A DNA stretch of 64,000 nucleotides from Lepidodermella squamata (Eukaryota; Gastrotricha): positions 744,001-808,000 of the forward strand of contig JBLDXI010000013.1 of assembly GCA_047495785.1 (NCBI GenBank), read 5' to 3'. This document shows positions 46,815-59,033 of the stretch, piece by piece. Below the pieces are notes generated by a model. That model saw only the letters and a program-made list of their open reading frames with translations. It did no database searches and had not been told where the DNA came from. The translations under genes were made by a program, and so were the position numbers. The stretch's first letter is position 1, and the number at the start of each line of letters is the position of its first letter.

Positions 46815-49800
46815 CTACACGGCGCTGACGCATTGCGGTAGTTGCTTCGGCGACCAGGCGCCATTCGCGCAGTTGATTACCGCATTCGAGCTGTTGCCGC
46901 TGAACTTGAAGCCGGGCAGGCACGTGTAGCGGACACTGTCGCCCTCGCAGCCGTACTTGCGCCGGTAGGACAGTTCAGCCATTGAGTTGTCGACCTGGGG
47001 CGTCTGGCCGCAGCTGGTTTCACGCGAGCAATCCGCCTCGGCTTCGCTCTCCTCCTTCAAACTCAACAGCGTCGTAGTTTCAGCCGACGTCGATTTCGAC
47101 CGGTCGACTACGCCTCGAATCGTCAGAGCTTGATCGTCGACTAGCGCAGGCTTGCTGCGGCTCAAATTAGCGGCAACCCGGGCTCGGGGTTGCATCTTCG
47201 GCTTCACCCTCAGTTCAACGACTTGATCAGAAGGAGAAGCAGCGGGTGGCGGGTCAGTCACAATCTGCGGACTTCGGACGCAAACCAAGGACGGCGGCGA
47301 CCATTGTCGAGCCGGAATGTCGCACTTCGACACTCCTTCGCCGCTGACCTGCAGGAAGCCAGGGTAACAGCGGTAAGACGCCTCCTCCGCCTTAACATCA
47401 CTTGTAAAAGCATGTGGCAATTGAGGCGGAGAGCCGCATGGCGACCTGGCGTAATCGATCGACCCACCTACCGGACCACTCGGTAACTTCTGGTTGTTTC
47501 TTCCCCACGAATACTCGTTCACCCAAATGTTGTAGAGAGGTGAGTTCGGCGGCGGCGGTGCTAACGGACCACCTCGGTTCGTCTTATTGAAATACCGACC
47601 TTGCTGGTTGCTCCAAAGTGGTAGCGCTGGGCCTGCCGCGTCGCTCGAAACCGGCGAAGCACTAGTCGCTATTGCGTCGTTATTGTTCTGAGATAGTTTC
47701 CGATTTCGAGACCACACAGGCAGCTGAGTCGATGTGGCGTAGTTATTCGACGGCGTTTCGATCATAGCCAGCCATTCGTCAACGTTGTTGCGATGAGGCT
47801 GAGCCCCGCGAGGCATCGGCGTCGTAGAAGGCGAGGCTGGTCTGGCGGTCCATGGATCGAACGTTTCTTCTTTCGGCTTCTCTTGCGGGGGCGCCCACGA
47901 TGTTGTCGGCACCCATTGCGTAGGAGCCGCGGTGGTTGTTGTCGTACTCGTCGTCAAATCCTCGCCTAATTTGAACTGAATCGGGCGCTTCGACGTCGCT
48001 TCAGCCTGGACTTTGTTGCTATTGGCAACAATTGCGCTGTCCAACGTGATTTTGCCCCAATTAGCGGCCCGAGGGTTCGGTGATTGAGATGGTTTTGCTT
48101 GCAGAAGTGGAATCGGGTCTGGGATAGGTGCGATAACGGCTTGAAGGTCATAAAGCCTGTGAACTTTGACCCCACGAGCAGCTTCAAGACCGTCGTGCAC
48201 CCCGTCATGCCCTGGCGCTAATTCACTGGCGCCGACGAAGAAGCTGAAACAAGTATCCATCGGCTTGCTCTCATCATGCATGGCAACTCCTGATACACTG
48301 GCATCCAGGTAGGGCACGACACCTGGTCTGGAAGGATCGCGATAGTAGACGCCTAAGAAGTCGCCCTGTTTAACAGAAATCGCTTGCATTGGGCGGAAGG
48401 TGTGCTTCTCGCGCGATGTTGCCATAACTTCGCTTTTCCCGACCTGACTGAAAATTCCTGGCTCGCTTTCGCGCCACACGGACAGGTAAGCTGTCGTGTG
48501 GTCGGACAGGGCGCTGCGGAACCGCCATTCGACCAGCAAGCCGTTGCAGCGAATTCGCAACTCCGGGCACACGTTGGCCCAACCGCCGGGTTCCCGCAGA
48601 ACCTGGTGCAGGTCGTTGCCGGTGAGGCACTCATTCGACGAGTGTTGCGGCGCCATAGCAGCCTGTTTTCCAGCCGACCTACCCACAATGCTTTGAACCT
48701 GGTTGCTAGTCGTTTGAGTCTGGGAGAAATTCGGCAGATTCAAGCCTTGAAGAAGATTCGCGACTGGATCACCTCCAGCCTGGCTAGCTGGGGATTGTGG
48801 CAACCACCAGAATGGCTGGTTTGGCGGCTGTTGAGCGACCTTAGCGGCAGGGTTCCACGGGTTCATGGGTGCTACAGTCTGAGGGAAAGGCAACTGCTGC
48901 TGAATTGGCGACTGAAGCTGCTGTTGGTTGAGCGGTAACGACGCGAACGGACTCGGCGATTGTTCCATTGCTGATTTTTGGTTCTGGTTTTGGCCCCAGA
49001 TGAAAAACCAAGGCGGAATCGTAGGACCTGCGCCGACACCCTGCAGAACTGAAGGGGATCCAGTTGAGTTGGCGGCTGCTGGCGCTGAGGATGACCATGG
49101 CTGCTGCGGTGGCAGTGGTGGGATGCCGTTGGGTGGCTGAGTTTGTTGTAGCTGGGGTGGCAATAGGTTGTTAGCTAGAGGCATGCTTCCGCTTTGTAGG
49201 GTAGGCGGGGTGACACCTGGGCGCCGGTTAGCCGCTGAATAAACGCCATTGCCGACGAGCCATGGCGGTTTGGTCAAGCCGGCTGGCCACCAGTCAGGTG
49301 TCGGTAGGATCTGAGGAGCTGCTGTTACAACAGGGAGAGCTGAAAATTAAGAATAAAATTAAACATTTATTAAGGATAATTTGTAGAACTCACGGGGCAG
49401 CTTCGAAAGATCGCCCGGGGGTGCGTTGTGGGCACTCTTGATCTCCTGATGAGCCGTAGCAGTTTGGCCCCACATGCCAGTGGGCATGGCCGGGAACTGG
49501 AATGGTAACTGCTGATTGACGGCTGGCGGCGGCTGTCCCATCAACCCACTAGGGCCATACAACGATGGCTGGGAATTGCCCTGTCCAGACTCTGATCGCT
49601 GTTGTTGGTCAGCTCCATTTGGTTGATTCTGCAGGTATTTCTGCAGTTGATTCGAGATCCAACCAGACGAAAGAGGCGTCGGAGGGGTAGGTCCACGGCC
49701 TGGTAGCCAAGACCCAGGCATGGTCCAGTAGTTCCACCAGTCTTTCGTCGTCCACCATAGGTACCAGTTAGGCTGGGTCGTAGCGCCGGGGAACCAGATT

Positions 49801-51176
49801 GGGAACTCCCCACGGCTTTGTGTTTGATATCTCGGCCCAGGTGTCGTCATGTGTTGGAAAAATTGCTGTTGATATTGCGATGGAACTTGGGCCTGTTGAG
49901 GGCTCGATTGCTGTTGCTGTTCGGCTATTTTCAGGTTATTTGGCATCGGCTGCTGAGTCTGCCGGCTCGGGCCACGGCTCGGCTGCTGTTGCTGCTGCTG
50001 TTGCTGCTGCTGCTGTTGTTGCTGTTGTTGTTGTTGCTGCTGGCTCGGCTTCCACCAGCCATATGGTCCTGGGGTTGTCGCAAAGGGATGCACCCAATTA
50101 GGAGGAATCCAGGCCGTAGTCGGCTTGTTAAACGCATCCGATGGCAACCACACATTCTGCGCAATAGAATTCGACGGCGACTGCTTGTACCAAGGAGGGA
50201 GCATCGGAAACCCGGGAGGCGATGCCGGGGTCTTCTGAGTCGCCGGCTGGGTCATTGTCGCCTGCGATATCGGCCTGGTCGACTGCGGTTTCGACGAAGT
50301 CGGTTGCTGCGAGGACGACGTAGGCGGCTCCTTAATTTTCGTCGCAGGCGGCAAAGCCCTAACTGCCGCGATCTCTGCCTCTGACGGCGTGTTTACAATC
50401 ATTTGCCCGAAATCTTCATAGCCGCAGTTGCTCAACTGCCCGGAATGAGTGATCGAGAACGCTTTCTTGCCCAATTCATACGTCAAATTTGAGACGCGAT
50501 GACCGCATAAATTATGAATTGTCGCAGTTGTCGCGTGAAGGAATGCGTTTAATTGGTCGCAACCTGGCGCCAACGTGGATCCACTCATTATTAGACGGCC
50601 CTTTTCCAACAAATCTCCGTAGCCGCCGTGATTGGCCAAAGCATTTCGGATGCAGACTCGCTGGCTATCGAGTGCGTCAAAGTCGTTGCAGATAAGCGTT
50701 ACGACCTCGAAGGATGCTCCCATTTGCGAGGGCGACATGTGCGCCAGCGCCTGGGTGTTGAGGCCGACCATTGACCCGGCGCCGCCGCGTAGTAGAGCCT
50801 GCAGGTCAAAGCAGTTCCACCAACGACCGCCGAAGCAGTCGTTGAATTTCTTGTAACTCGCACATGTCTGGCGAAGTTGCGTCGATTTCGATGCCATCGT
50901 TCGTTCGTCAGCTTTGATAAGCATAAATAGGGCGTCGGGATTGAAGAGGTCGGACGCCTGGTCGAATTTCATGTCGGATAAATGAGGTAAGCACTGAAGC
51001 GAGGGCGGACAGCCGGCTTTGTTCGAGGTTAGTGAGTTTAAATTCAGCTGAGCGCCCGCGAGGCATGACGATGTGATGAAGAGAAAGAGCGATGGTAATA
51101 AGGATGATGATGATGAAGGTAACGACGGGTCGAAGAAAAATAAATTTCTCAAACTGCGCTTTGATCGCCGACCCAT
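46815..51176 (-). CDS. Large secreted Pro/Gln/Trp-rich protein with two C-terminal sushi (CCP) domains
   Basis: Two exons, 49394-51176 and 46815-49339, are joined by a 54-nt intron: 4308 nt, 1435 residues. A signal peptide (about 20-42) precedes a Cys-rich helical domain (about 55-270; CASYKKFNDCFGGRWWNC, VCIRNAL, CDQLNAFLHATTA, NLCGHRV). Residues about 270-600 are Pro/Gln-rich with a Gln run of about 22 and an unusual Trp cluster (WYLWWTTKDWWNYW). The second exon has a domain at about 828-970 (CLTGNDLHQVLREPGGWANVC, then FRSALSDHTTAYLSVW) that I do not recognise. Two sushi modules with four cysteines each follow, near 1225-1290 and 1360-1432 (GYxCxxGF-type motifs: YRCYPGFLQVSG and YTCLPGFKFSG). 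It is probably an extracellular matrix, cuticle or mucus protein; the function is not known. Confidence 0.85.
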
Positions 51177-53151
51177 TGGCGGCTAAATGAACGTCGCAAC
51201 GCAGATATAAATATTTTTATAAACACTATCCTTTAAAAATTCAATAAATTCAAGAGATAAGAGATCAGGAAAGTCGATTTTTAAGCCTTCCGCCAACTCA
51301 ATAAAGTGTAGAGGTTTGGAAAGGGCTCAAAAATCAGCGGATAAATAAGTAAACATGATCGGCGTTAGGTGCGAATTCCAGCGACGCGTCTTTTTTGACG
51401 CGTGTATCCAGGGTGAAGAAGATAAATAGAAGCAAAGCCGAGGTTGATAGTAATAATGTGCACATCATGTAAACAATCGTAAACGTAGGTAATAAATAAG
51501 GCGGAAAGAAATGGCGTTGAGTGTTGCTTCGGTAATTTGAAAAAGAGAAAAAGTACAATTCAGCGTGTTTATTGTACACAAACGCGCCGGCCGGCCGGGC
51601 TATCATCGTCGGCGACCTGGAAGGCTTCAAGTCGCGCCATCGCCATTTGCGCCGCCGTCAACTCGCAACAAAGCAAAGTGGTCCGTCGCGCCAGGCCGAG
51701 GTGCGACGAACGAATTCCTGGTACAAGCTTCGCGCAGGAAACCTAACGCTGCCTTTAGCACTCGGGTCGCAGCGCGTCGATGGCACGATCTGAAACGATG
51801 AAATAAACGATGATGGCCGTCTTTATATTACTGTAGGGCAATATTATTATTATTAACGTGGTGCCAGGTCGTAGCGAGGCTGTTTTTATTGAACGACGAT
51901 TACGCCTGACTTATTACCAGCACGTGCAATTACCAGTCGTACGGATGAAACACAGGCCGTTCATCGCCGATTGTTGTTTACCCGGGCGGCCGGGCGGGCA
52001 GTCGGAGCCGTGCGTTCAGCCCACCCGCCACAACAAACAGCCGGTGTGCCTTGCGCGCTGCTCTGTATTTGCCGTTCGAGCTGCCATCTTATCGGCGTAT
52101 CGAGGCATGCAGCCGCGAGGCCGGACTCTGCCGCGCCCATCAGCCTTCCGATGAAGCGTCGCCGCCGTCAACATACCCGCCGGTCGTAACCTAACGGGGT
52201 GACACCACTGTAGATGATGTAATAGTACGATGAGCGGCAGCTACACATAAACAACAACCGCATCTCACTGCGGCTCATCATCGACAGCAGTTCGGGGCCG
52301 CGCGCGGGGACAAACAGCGAACCGGCCGGCGCGCCAAGATCACCGCTGTTGACTCAAACCGCACGGCGCATCGAGACCGGGCGCCGCCGGCTTTGTCTCA
52401 CGTCTCTTTCTTCCCTGCTCTTCCTTCATCAGGCACCATATACCACCCACCCACGGCTGACAGCAGCTACGATACCAACGACAATTGACCCTCTGTCACC
52501 AGTCACCATCAGTCTTTGTTGTTGGTATTATTATTATGTATTTATCAAGCCAGAATTAGAGTGATAATGTCACAAAAACTATGCCTACTCTGTTTTTGTC
52601 ATCAAGCTGGTTGTTAACCACCTTATAAAATCCTCCGTCAAAAACTGTCATACATTGGCAGCTCGACAGCAACTCTTGGCTCGAGAAAAATGACGCTAGA
52701 AGATAATCAAGTGAGAGATAATAATGTTTGCATTAGTCAAGTAAAAAACGAGGCAACATTAGATGAATAGGGAATATAATACCTGTTGATACTGTATTCT
52801 TTCTCAATGTCCCTTGATTCTGGGTAAGAATCTTCAACCTGTGATACAGAACAGAAGAGCATAAAGCCCGACTAACATTCATGAGCATTCATTCCATTTT
52901 ATTAAATTCGATGCCTAAAATCACCAACAATAATCAAATAAAAATAAGCGAAGACAATGCGTAGTCAATCTCACGAGAATCGGGATTCCAACCGGGCCTC
53001 CACATTCGAAAAACGAAAAAAAATCATCAATGAAGAGGCCCGATAATTCTGAATTTTGACTCTGATCAGGTTGCGCATACTTCACAGGTAAAATCGTGAT
53101 TACGTTTTGATGTATAAAATTAAAGGAAGAGATTTTTAAACACTCGGTTTT
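51177..53151. other. Intergenic region upstream of the sushi gene
   Basis: The part from about 51560 to 52400 is noticeably GC-richer and holds only short overlapping frames with no family resemblance. It probably contains the sushi gene's promoter and the 3' UTR of the next gene. I see no exon. Confidence 0.55.
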
Positions 53152-54754
53152 TCATCGAATTTTTACGACTGTCACGCGAAGTTGTGGATTCGGGTCAGCA
53201 GTAGCGGCGTCACCAGCCGTCGACGCGTTTGTTTCGCCTGCGTCAGTCGACGCACCATCAGCAGCAGTTTTCGCATCGTAAGTCACCTCGCTCGGAGCCG
53301 GAGCTTCAGTGTTATTAAGCAAGGAATCACCTATCGATAAACTTGAGGCGTCAGCATCAGGCCGTTCGCGCGACAAAGGATGCGCTGTATGAGACATTAT
53401 TTTATCGCCATGGCCTAGCCGCATGCGATTGATATCTGCTGTTGAGATGGATCGAATAGCAATCGCCGTGCTTATCCGACTGCCAAGGGGAGTGTTATTC
53501 ATAGGGTTGTAAGTTTGCGGAAAATTCCACGGCTTTCTACGCACGGCTGACGCTACGGGCGGCGGCGTGACGGTCGGTTGCATTCCCAACGTAAAATTCA
53601 GCATTATGTTAGGAAGGGTTCGACTTTGTTGGAATGTTGGCTGGGATTCGACGTTACATGGCGCTTGCGAGCTTTGCTGAGACGCAGCCATATCTTTTCT
53701 ACCCACACTCGTCACGCTTCGTTGAAGTAAGGGTGATGGTGGGTTATTGACGTGGTGGTGGGGGTGTTCCGCGTGCGAGTTCGGGCAAAACGCGCAAGAT
53801 TTGGCTGTTACTTTTAGCGACGCATGACCGGATCGTAGGCGATTAGAGCCGCTGTGAATAGGATGCCGACGAGGGAAGAAGGAAGCGGTGTGAATTTGCG
53901 GGAAAGCAGCTGCCGGTTCCATTGTATTGTAAGCCGCCACAACCTCTAGAGGGTAACTTAAAGCCGCAACGGATGGGCCAGGGCTTGGGGTAGGAGCTCC
54001 GCTGAAAGCTCGATCTCGCCGGGGTGAACTGCTCGGATGGTTTGCTGGAAGTACGAGCGCTTCATGCGAGTTTAGTACAGCACTTGGTGGTTGATGAAGC
54101 GAAATCAATGAAACGGCTGGGGAGGGTCGAGGTTGCGCGTCCTCTTTCGAAGTCAACACTTTTTTCTTAACGCCAACTATTTCACTGCCGATTACCGTGA
54201 TTTGCCGTTCAAGTTCGTCGTGCTGCTGACTTGTTGCGGTGTTTTTCCTCTGAAAAAATTGTAAAATACGTAATGACTAGTGGCATTCTAGTAACCCATT
54301 TTCGTTTAGTACGAACACCGAGGGTCGCGAAAATCGAAATTAAATTTCTACAAGCGTTTTCTAATGAACTCAAGTTACCTGTTTAAGACGTTTCGCAGGC
54401 TTCAGAATTGATCTCACATTATTTGTCTGTTCAATCAAAACAACAGCTCACCTGTTTTATCCGCTGCTGCGCTCGCTCTGTCTCACTGACGTGATAAAGA
54501 AATCGATTCGCCAAATCGCTGGTCATGAGTAATTTCTTGGAGAATAATTTCAGCGTCGACGCTGGGGGTATGACCATTTGTTGAGGCATATTCAGTTGAT
54601 TCAATTGGAAGTGCCGGCTATTCAGATACTGATCGGCATTGTTGAAACTGTTACTAGCGGCCGCACTTGCCAACCCCGTATGAGCGGTGTTCTGCGGCCG
54701 AACAGCGGGATACGCCAGTTTGCTTGATATTTGAGGCTGAAAATCGATGCTCAT
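53152..54754 (-). CDS. Unrecognised protein with a coiled coil and a 21-nt microexon
   Basis: The model is 54452-54754, 54379-54399 and 53152-54249, all in phase 0, 1422 nt, 473 residues. Residues 75-150 look helical and could form a coiled coil (DLANRFLYHVSETERAQQRI, then QQHDELERQITVIGSEIVG). The 21-nt exon encodes PAKRLKQ, a basic patch like a nuclear localisation signal. The rest is Pro/Ser/Ala/Thr-rich and probably disordered, with a CAFC...HPHHH patch. I do not recognise the family. A nuclear or scaffold protein fits the composition, but that is inference. The microexon depends on a 52-nt upstream intron (54400-54451); it could be skipped without changing the frame. Confidence 0.7.
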
Positions 54755-55769
54755 GTTCTTGCTATTACACGCCTATACTTGAATAAGCGAATAAAGCGCA
54801 AGTCTTTAAGTCTGCGTTAAAAATTCATGACCGCAGCGGCTATTGTTTTACAGCATATAATGGATCCGTGGCGCGGGCTAATTGAGCATAGCAAAAAACA
54901 TGCGAGCGGAAACGGCTGCTATAAGGCGACGGAAAAATTCGATTGCCAAATTATGAGTGGGGCGAGCTCTTCACGGAAGCTTAATGATCGCCAGAGATTA
55001 AAAAAATGGCGCACTATATAAGAGACAGTGCACCTGAAGGTCTAGAAATAGCGTTTATACGGAAAATTGCCTTGCCTTTACGTGTCGCTGATTTTTTGCA
55101 GCTTAGCAACGGTGAACTCGCAATTCAGCGTCAATGGCCGTGTTTATCTTGAACGAATGCAGGCCTTTGACAATTTCAGCGAATAGATAAAGAGGACACT
55201 TTACACTTTGCGGCTGCAAAAAAACCTCCAGAAAATCTGGTTAAATGGTTGCCCACTAAATTTCTGAGTCAAAAAAATAACAACGGCCGTAGGTTATTAC
55301 AATATTTTGTAGTTTTATTGATCAGTCGCATTTTTTATCGTCACCAGTAGGTGTCTTTCTTCAATAAATTGATAGCTATATTATGCTCATTTTCACCATC
55401 AGCAGTAAATAAGATGAGGCCTATATCGTGAAAATTTGTAATGAATGACACTCAATCGAAACAGGCTTCACAGGTTGACTATGCATGGCTATGACAATAT
55501 TTCAATTCTAAATAGAATAAAGCTGGCATTTATATCAGGGCACATGTCTGTTTTTTCATAATTGAACACAACGCGTAGACTTCGCACCGATATAGGAACG
55601 GACATACAACATCAGGAATGGCGTTATAAACTAAAACAAAATAAACTTATACTGCTCAGACCATGAAAAATATGAGCGCGAGATTTCAACCATATCTCCA
55701 TATTGCAGCAATTCTAGTCACGATGCTAGTTGTTATTATATGTACAAGATGTGTAAAAACGCGTCTTCA
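54755..55769. other. Intergenic region between the coiled-coil gene and the first SLC5 gene
   Basis: No exon is recognised. A 64-codon plus-strand frame at 54827 has no features suggesting a real gene. Confidence 0.6.
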
Positions 55770-58304
55770 TCACCGCTGAACAGCTAGCCCGACATTTTCC
55801 GGCGGTATCGAGAAAAACACGAGCAAAAATAGGGCGATCGCGATGATGACGGTTAAATTGATAGCCAGCGCGTACCGAGTCGACGGCTTTTGTTTGATGG
55901 CCTCGACGAGGCGCGCCACGTGTTTCTGCACCGCATCGTGCCGCAACTTCTGCTGCCGTAGGCGCGTATCGCCTATCAAATTCGACAGACTACTCGCCGC
56001 TTTACCGGACGAGCCGTCGACGAATGCCGGCTGGGCGGGTTCAGCTTCGTCGAGCGAGAACCCGCAAAACCACCCGGCGATGAGTTTAAGCCACGCCAGA
56101 GCCAACTGAGCCGGCCGCTTCCTCTCGCCATTCGCGTCCCGCGTCGACGGGGCGCCGATGCGCTGGCAACAAGTCGGGCTTTCGATGTCTTGATCACTCG
56201 TCAGCGGCTCAACTACGACGCCCTGCTCGAGTTCGGCCGCGTTCTTCTCACTGAACTGGCCATTTGTGACAACGGCGACCATTTCATGCGAGTCGCCGAT
56301 TTCTGACATTTTGCTCTTCTCATCTTCGGTCTTTACTAGAGCGTCCTCTTCCGGTTCTTTTGGCAATTCATCCGGGCGAATTGTGGCGTCGAATCGCCGC
56401 CAGAAAACCGTGCGAATCGTCCGCCAATCTTCGAGAGGTTTCGTCAGCAAACTGATGACAACCATAACGACAACGGTTTGAGTGAACAGAATCAACGCAA
56501 AGTACATGTAGTGCACCTTGCTGACGAGGAATGGCCTCGTGTCGATTTCGCCACACTCAGGCGACGGGTAGGCGAAATCTAAAATCATTCGAATGCCACC
56601 GGTAACTAAACCAGCCATCAACGACCAGAAAGCACCCTGAAAATATGGAAATTAAAAAAAAATTGGTCCACCTTAAACAATTCACCTTCTCATTAGCCCG
56701 CGGCCATAAGATGGCTGTGATGAAAATTGCGGCAATAGGCGGTGTTAAATAGGCTGAAATAGCTTGAATGTAAATGAAGAGCTGCCCGCCTTGCGTGCTC
56801 TGAACAACCGGAATCCACAGAATTGAGCAAGCAGTCATTACAACGACAAACAACCGGCCGACAATCATCTGCTCGCGATTCGACGGCTTCTTCCTGAACA
56901 GCGGGTACACGTCCATGGTGAATAGCGACGAGGCGCTGTTGAAAATTGAGGTTAAATCGGTGATTAAGGCGGCTAGCATGACGGCGACCATCAGCCCGCG
57001 AAGGCCTGTTGGCATCAAGTTCATGATGAGCTTCGGATAGGCCAGGTTCGAACAACCGGCCCGGTTACCGCAGACCTGTTCGCAGACCTCAGGAACAGCG
57101 CACGCGATTTCATCCGGGTACAACACTCGGCTGATCATGCCCGGCATTACCATCATAAAAAGGGGTAGGATCTTCAAATAGCCGGCGAATAGCGTACCGC
57201 CCTGCGCGTGGGATAGACTTTTCGCAGCGAGGGCGCGTTGAACTATAACCTGGTCAGCGCACCAGTACCAAATTGAGGCAGTTGACTGGCCGAGGATGAA
57301 ACCAGGCCATGGCATGTCCGAGTCAACAGCGTCTCGCATGAGAACGAGCGAATCTTCTCTCGGCACGCCGCACGTCGAGTTGACGGGCATTTCACTCGGC
57401 CTAACCTCCATGTACCGCTCGTATAACTGGCCAATACCGCCTACTTCGACAAAGGCGTATACCATGAGCGTCAAACCACCCGTGCACATGAGGAAAGCTT
57501 GAATTGTGTCGGTGTAGATAACGGCTGCCAATCCACCGGTGATCGTGCAGAACGCCGTTAGGCCGATTAGTAACGAGATAGATGGCACAAGGTCCCAGTG
57601 AAGGGCGGTTTTAATGAAAAGTGAGCCAGAGTACAAGTTGACGGACATTTTTGTTAAAATATAAATTGCTAGAGACAGCAATGACAGGTAGACCAGAATG
57701 CGCCGCCCGCCAAACCGCTTCTGTATATACTCGGGTAGGGTAAACACCCCGGATGACAAGTAGACGGGCAGAAAAACCCATCCCAAAATTTGAAGCATGA
57801 TCAGCGCCTAAAATTACGAAAAATTAGAAATAATTGCTGGCAACCAACTAAGAAAAACTCGATTTATTTCGAACGTTAAGAATAAATAAAATTCCTTTTT
57901 TTATTTTTTTTTAATTTAAAAATTCAGTTAAATTTAAATTTAAATTTTTTTGACTTGAAATGTGTTATTATTTAAAATTAATTTGTTGTGCTTACATTGA
58001 GCTCGAACGCTCCTACTCCGATGCCGGCGGCCGCACCTGAGCCGGCCAGGCCGATAAAATGTTCCGAGCCGATGTTGCTCGCGAATAAAGATGCGCCGAT
58101 CGGAATGAATGTGATGAAACGGCCGGCGAGGAAATATCCGGCTGTTGTGTCGCGTTTTGAGGCGAACATGGCGAAGATGCCAGTCGCGACCACTGCGACA
58201 AAGTACAGCGTGAGAACGGCAATGTCGATGCCGTTGAACACGACGGCAGCAGCGGATGACGTGGCATTTGTCGTAGTGTAGGCCACAGTTGTAGAGACGC
58301 TCAT
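55770..58304 (-). CDS. SLC5-family sodium/solute (SGLT-type) cotransporter, intact
   Basis: Exons 57996-58304, 56686-57807 and 55770-56636 total 2298 nt, 765 residues. The sequence follows vertebrate SGLTs closely: [75 protein letters not shown] and [15 protein letters not shown]. Residues that bind glucose in SGLT1 (Asn78, His83, Glu102, Tyr290, Trp291, Lys321, Gln457) have counterparts, and the Ser pair of the Na2 site is present, so a sugar or related polyol is a likely substrate. Fourteen membrane segments are expected, with a long cytoplasmic loop before the last one (about residues 580-735). It sits head-to-tail with a paralogue at 59034. The fold is certain; the exact SLC5 subtype is not. 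Confidence 0.93.
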
Positions 58305-59033
58305 TGCCTCGAAAAGGCAGGGCGGTACTATTCAAACGAACTTCGAGTCGCCGAAGAAGATTAATTAGAGACAAATTTTCATTTTATGATTTGTAAATCC
58401 TATGCAAAGGCAAGCAGGGACAAAATAATAACAGAAAGCAAGCAACTCAAGGTATACTCATTCAACGATGATTCATCGTGACGATGAATCAAAAGCAGCG
58501 CTCGTAGTATGTCAACAATGAATCGATGAATCATCACCACTCATTGATTAATGATCGAGCACAGGCACTATTCAATTCGAATATAGAATAACTTACCAAC
58601 GAAAAACGGTTACTATTTTCAAATTAGAACGCCCGAAGAAGCATTAAGAAAAGACTCTTAACAAAAAAGAGAAAATCGACCTATTTCTGACACAATTGTC
58701 GCGTTTTGCACTAAAATAATAATAAATTACTTAAATAAGAAAAAATTAAATAAATGTTGAATAACATGCATGCAATTCACATGACAACGGCCTATACCCC
58801 AAACAAACGGAATATTTCAGCTGTTCGACACATGTGTTTTGGCGAATGGATGCATGTATTCAGTGCAGCGCGGCAAAATAATCGACAAAGCGCTATGAAG
58901 CGTTACCATCCTAACGGCATTTTATTCAACGGTGTGTATTTCACACTCGAATTCATATTCAAAAACTACGCTCTATGTTAAGTTCCCAGCTAGTTTATTC
59001 GTCTCTTTGACCAAATATATCTACCACTAGATT
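58305..59033. other. Spacer between the two SLC5 genes (promoter of the first, 3' end of the second)
   Basis: No exon is seen. About 160-200 bp upstream of the ATG at 58304 are overlapping palindromes built on TGATTCATC (58466-58491), with a further copy of the motif near 58514. Confidence 0.6.
58466..58491. promoter_or_regulatory. Overlapping palindromes upstream of the SLC5 gene
   Basis: TGATTCATCGT and ACGATGAATCA are exact complements separated by one base (58469-58491). The sequence ACGATGATTCATCGT (58466-58480... left half) is itself a palindrome. TGATTCA differs by one base from the AP-1 core TGACTCA. A bZIP binding site is a guess from the sequence only. Confidence 0.35.

Noticed and set aside
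49818-50384. Long plus-strand frame rich in Leu
   Set aside because: It is the antisense shadow of the poly-Gln and Pro-rich exon of the sushi gene.
53700-53830. CxxC followed by several His in the coiled-coil gene, suggesting a Nanos-type zinc finger
   Set aside because: The second half of the CCHC pattern and the linker motif are missing.
54427-54451. A 25-nt intron in the coiled-coil gene giving a longer small exon
   Set aside because: Too short compared with all other introns here; the 52-nt alternative with a 21-nt exon fits the genome's pattern.
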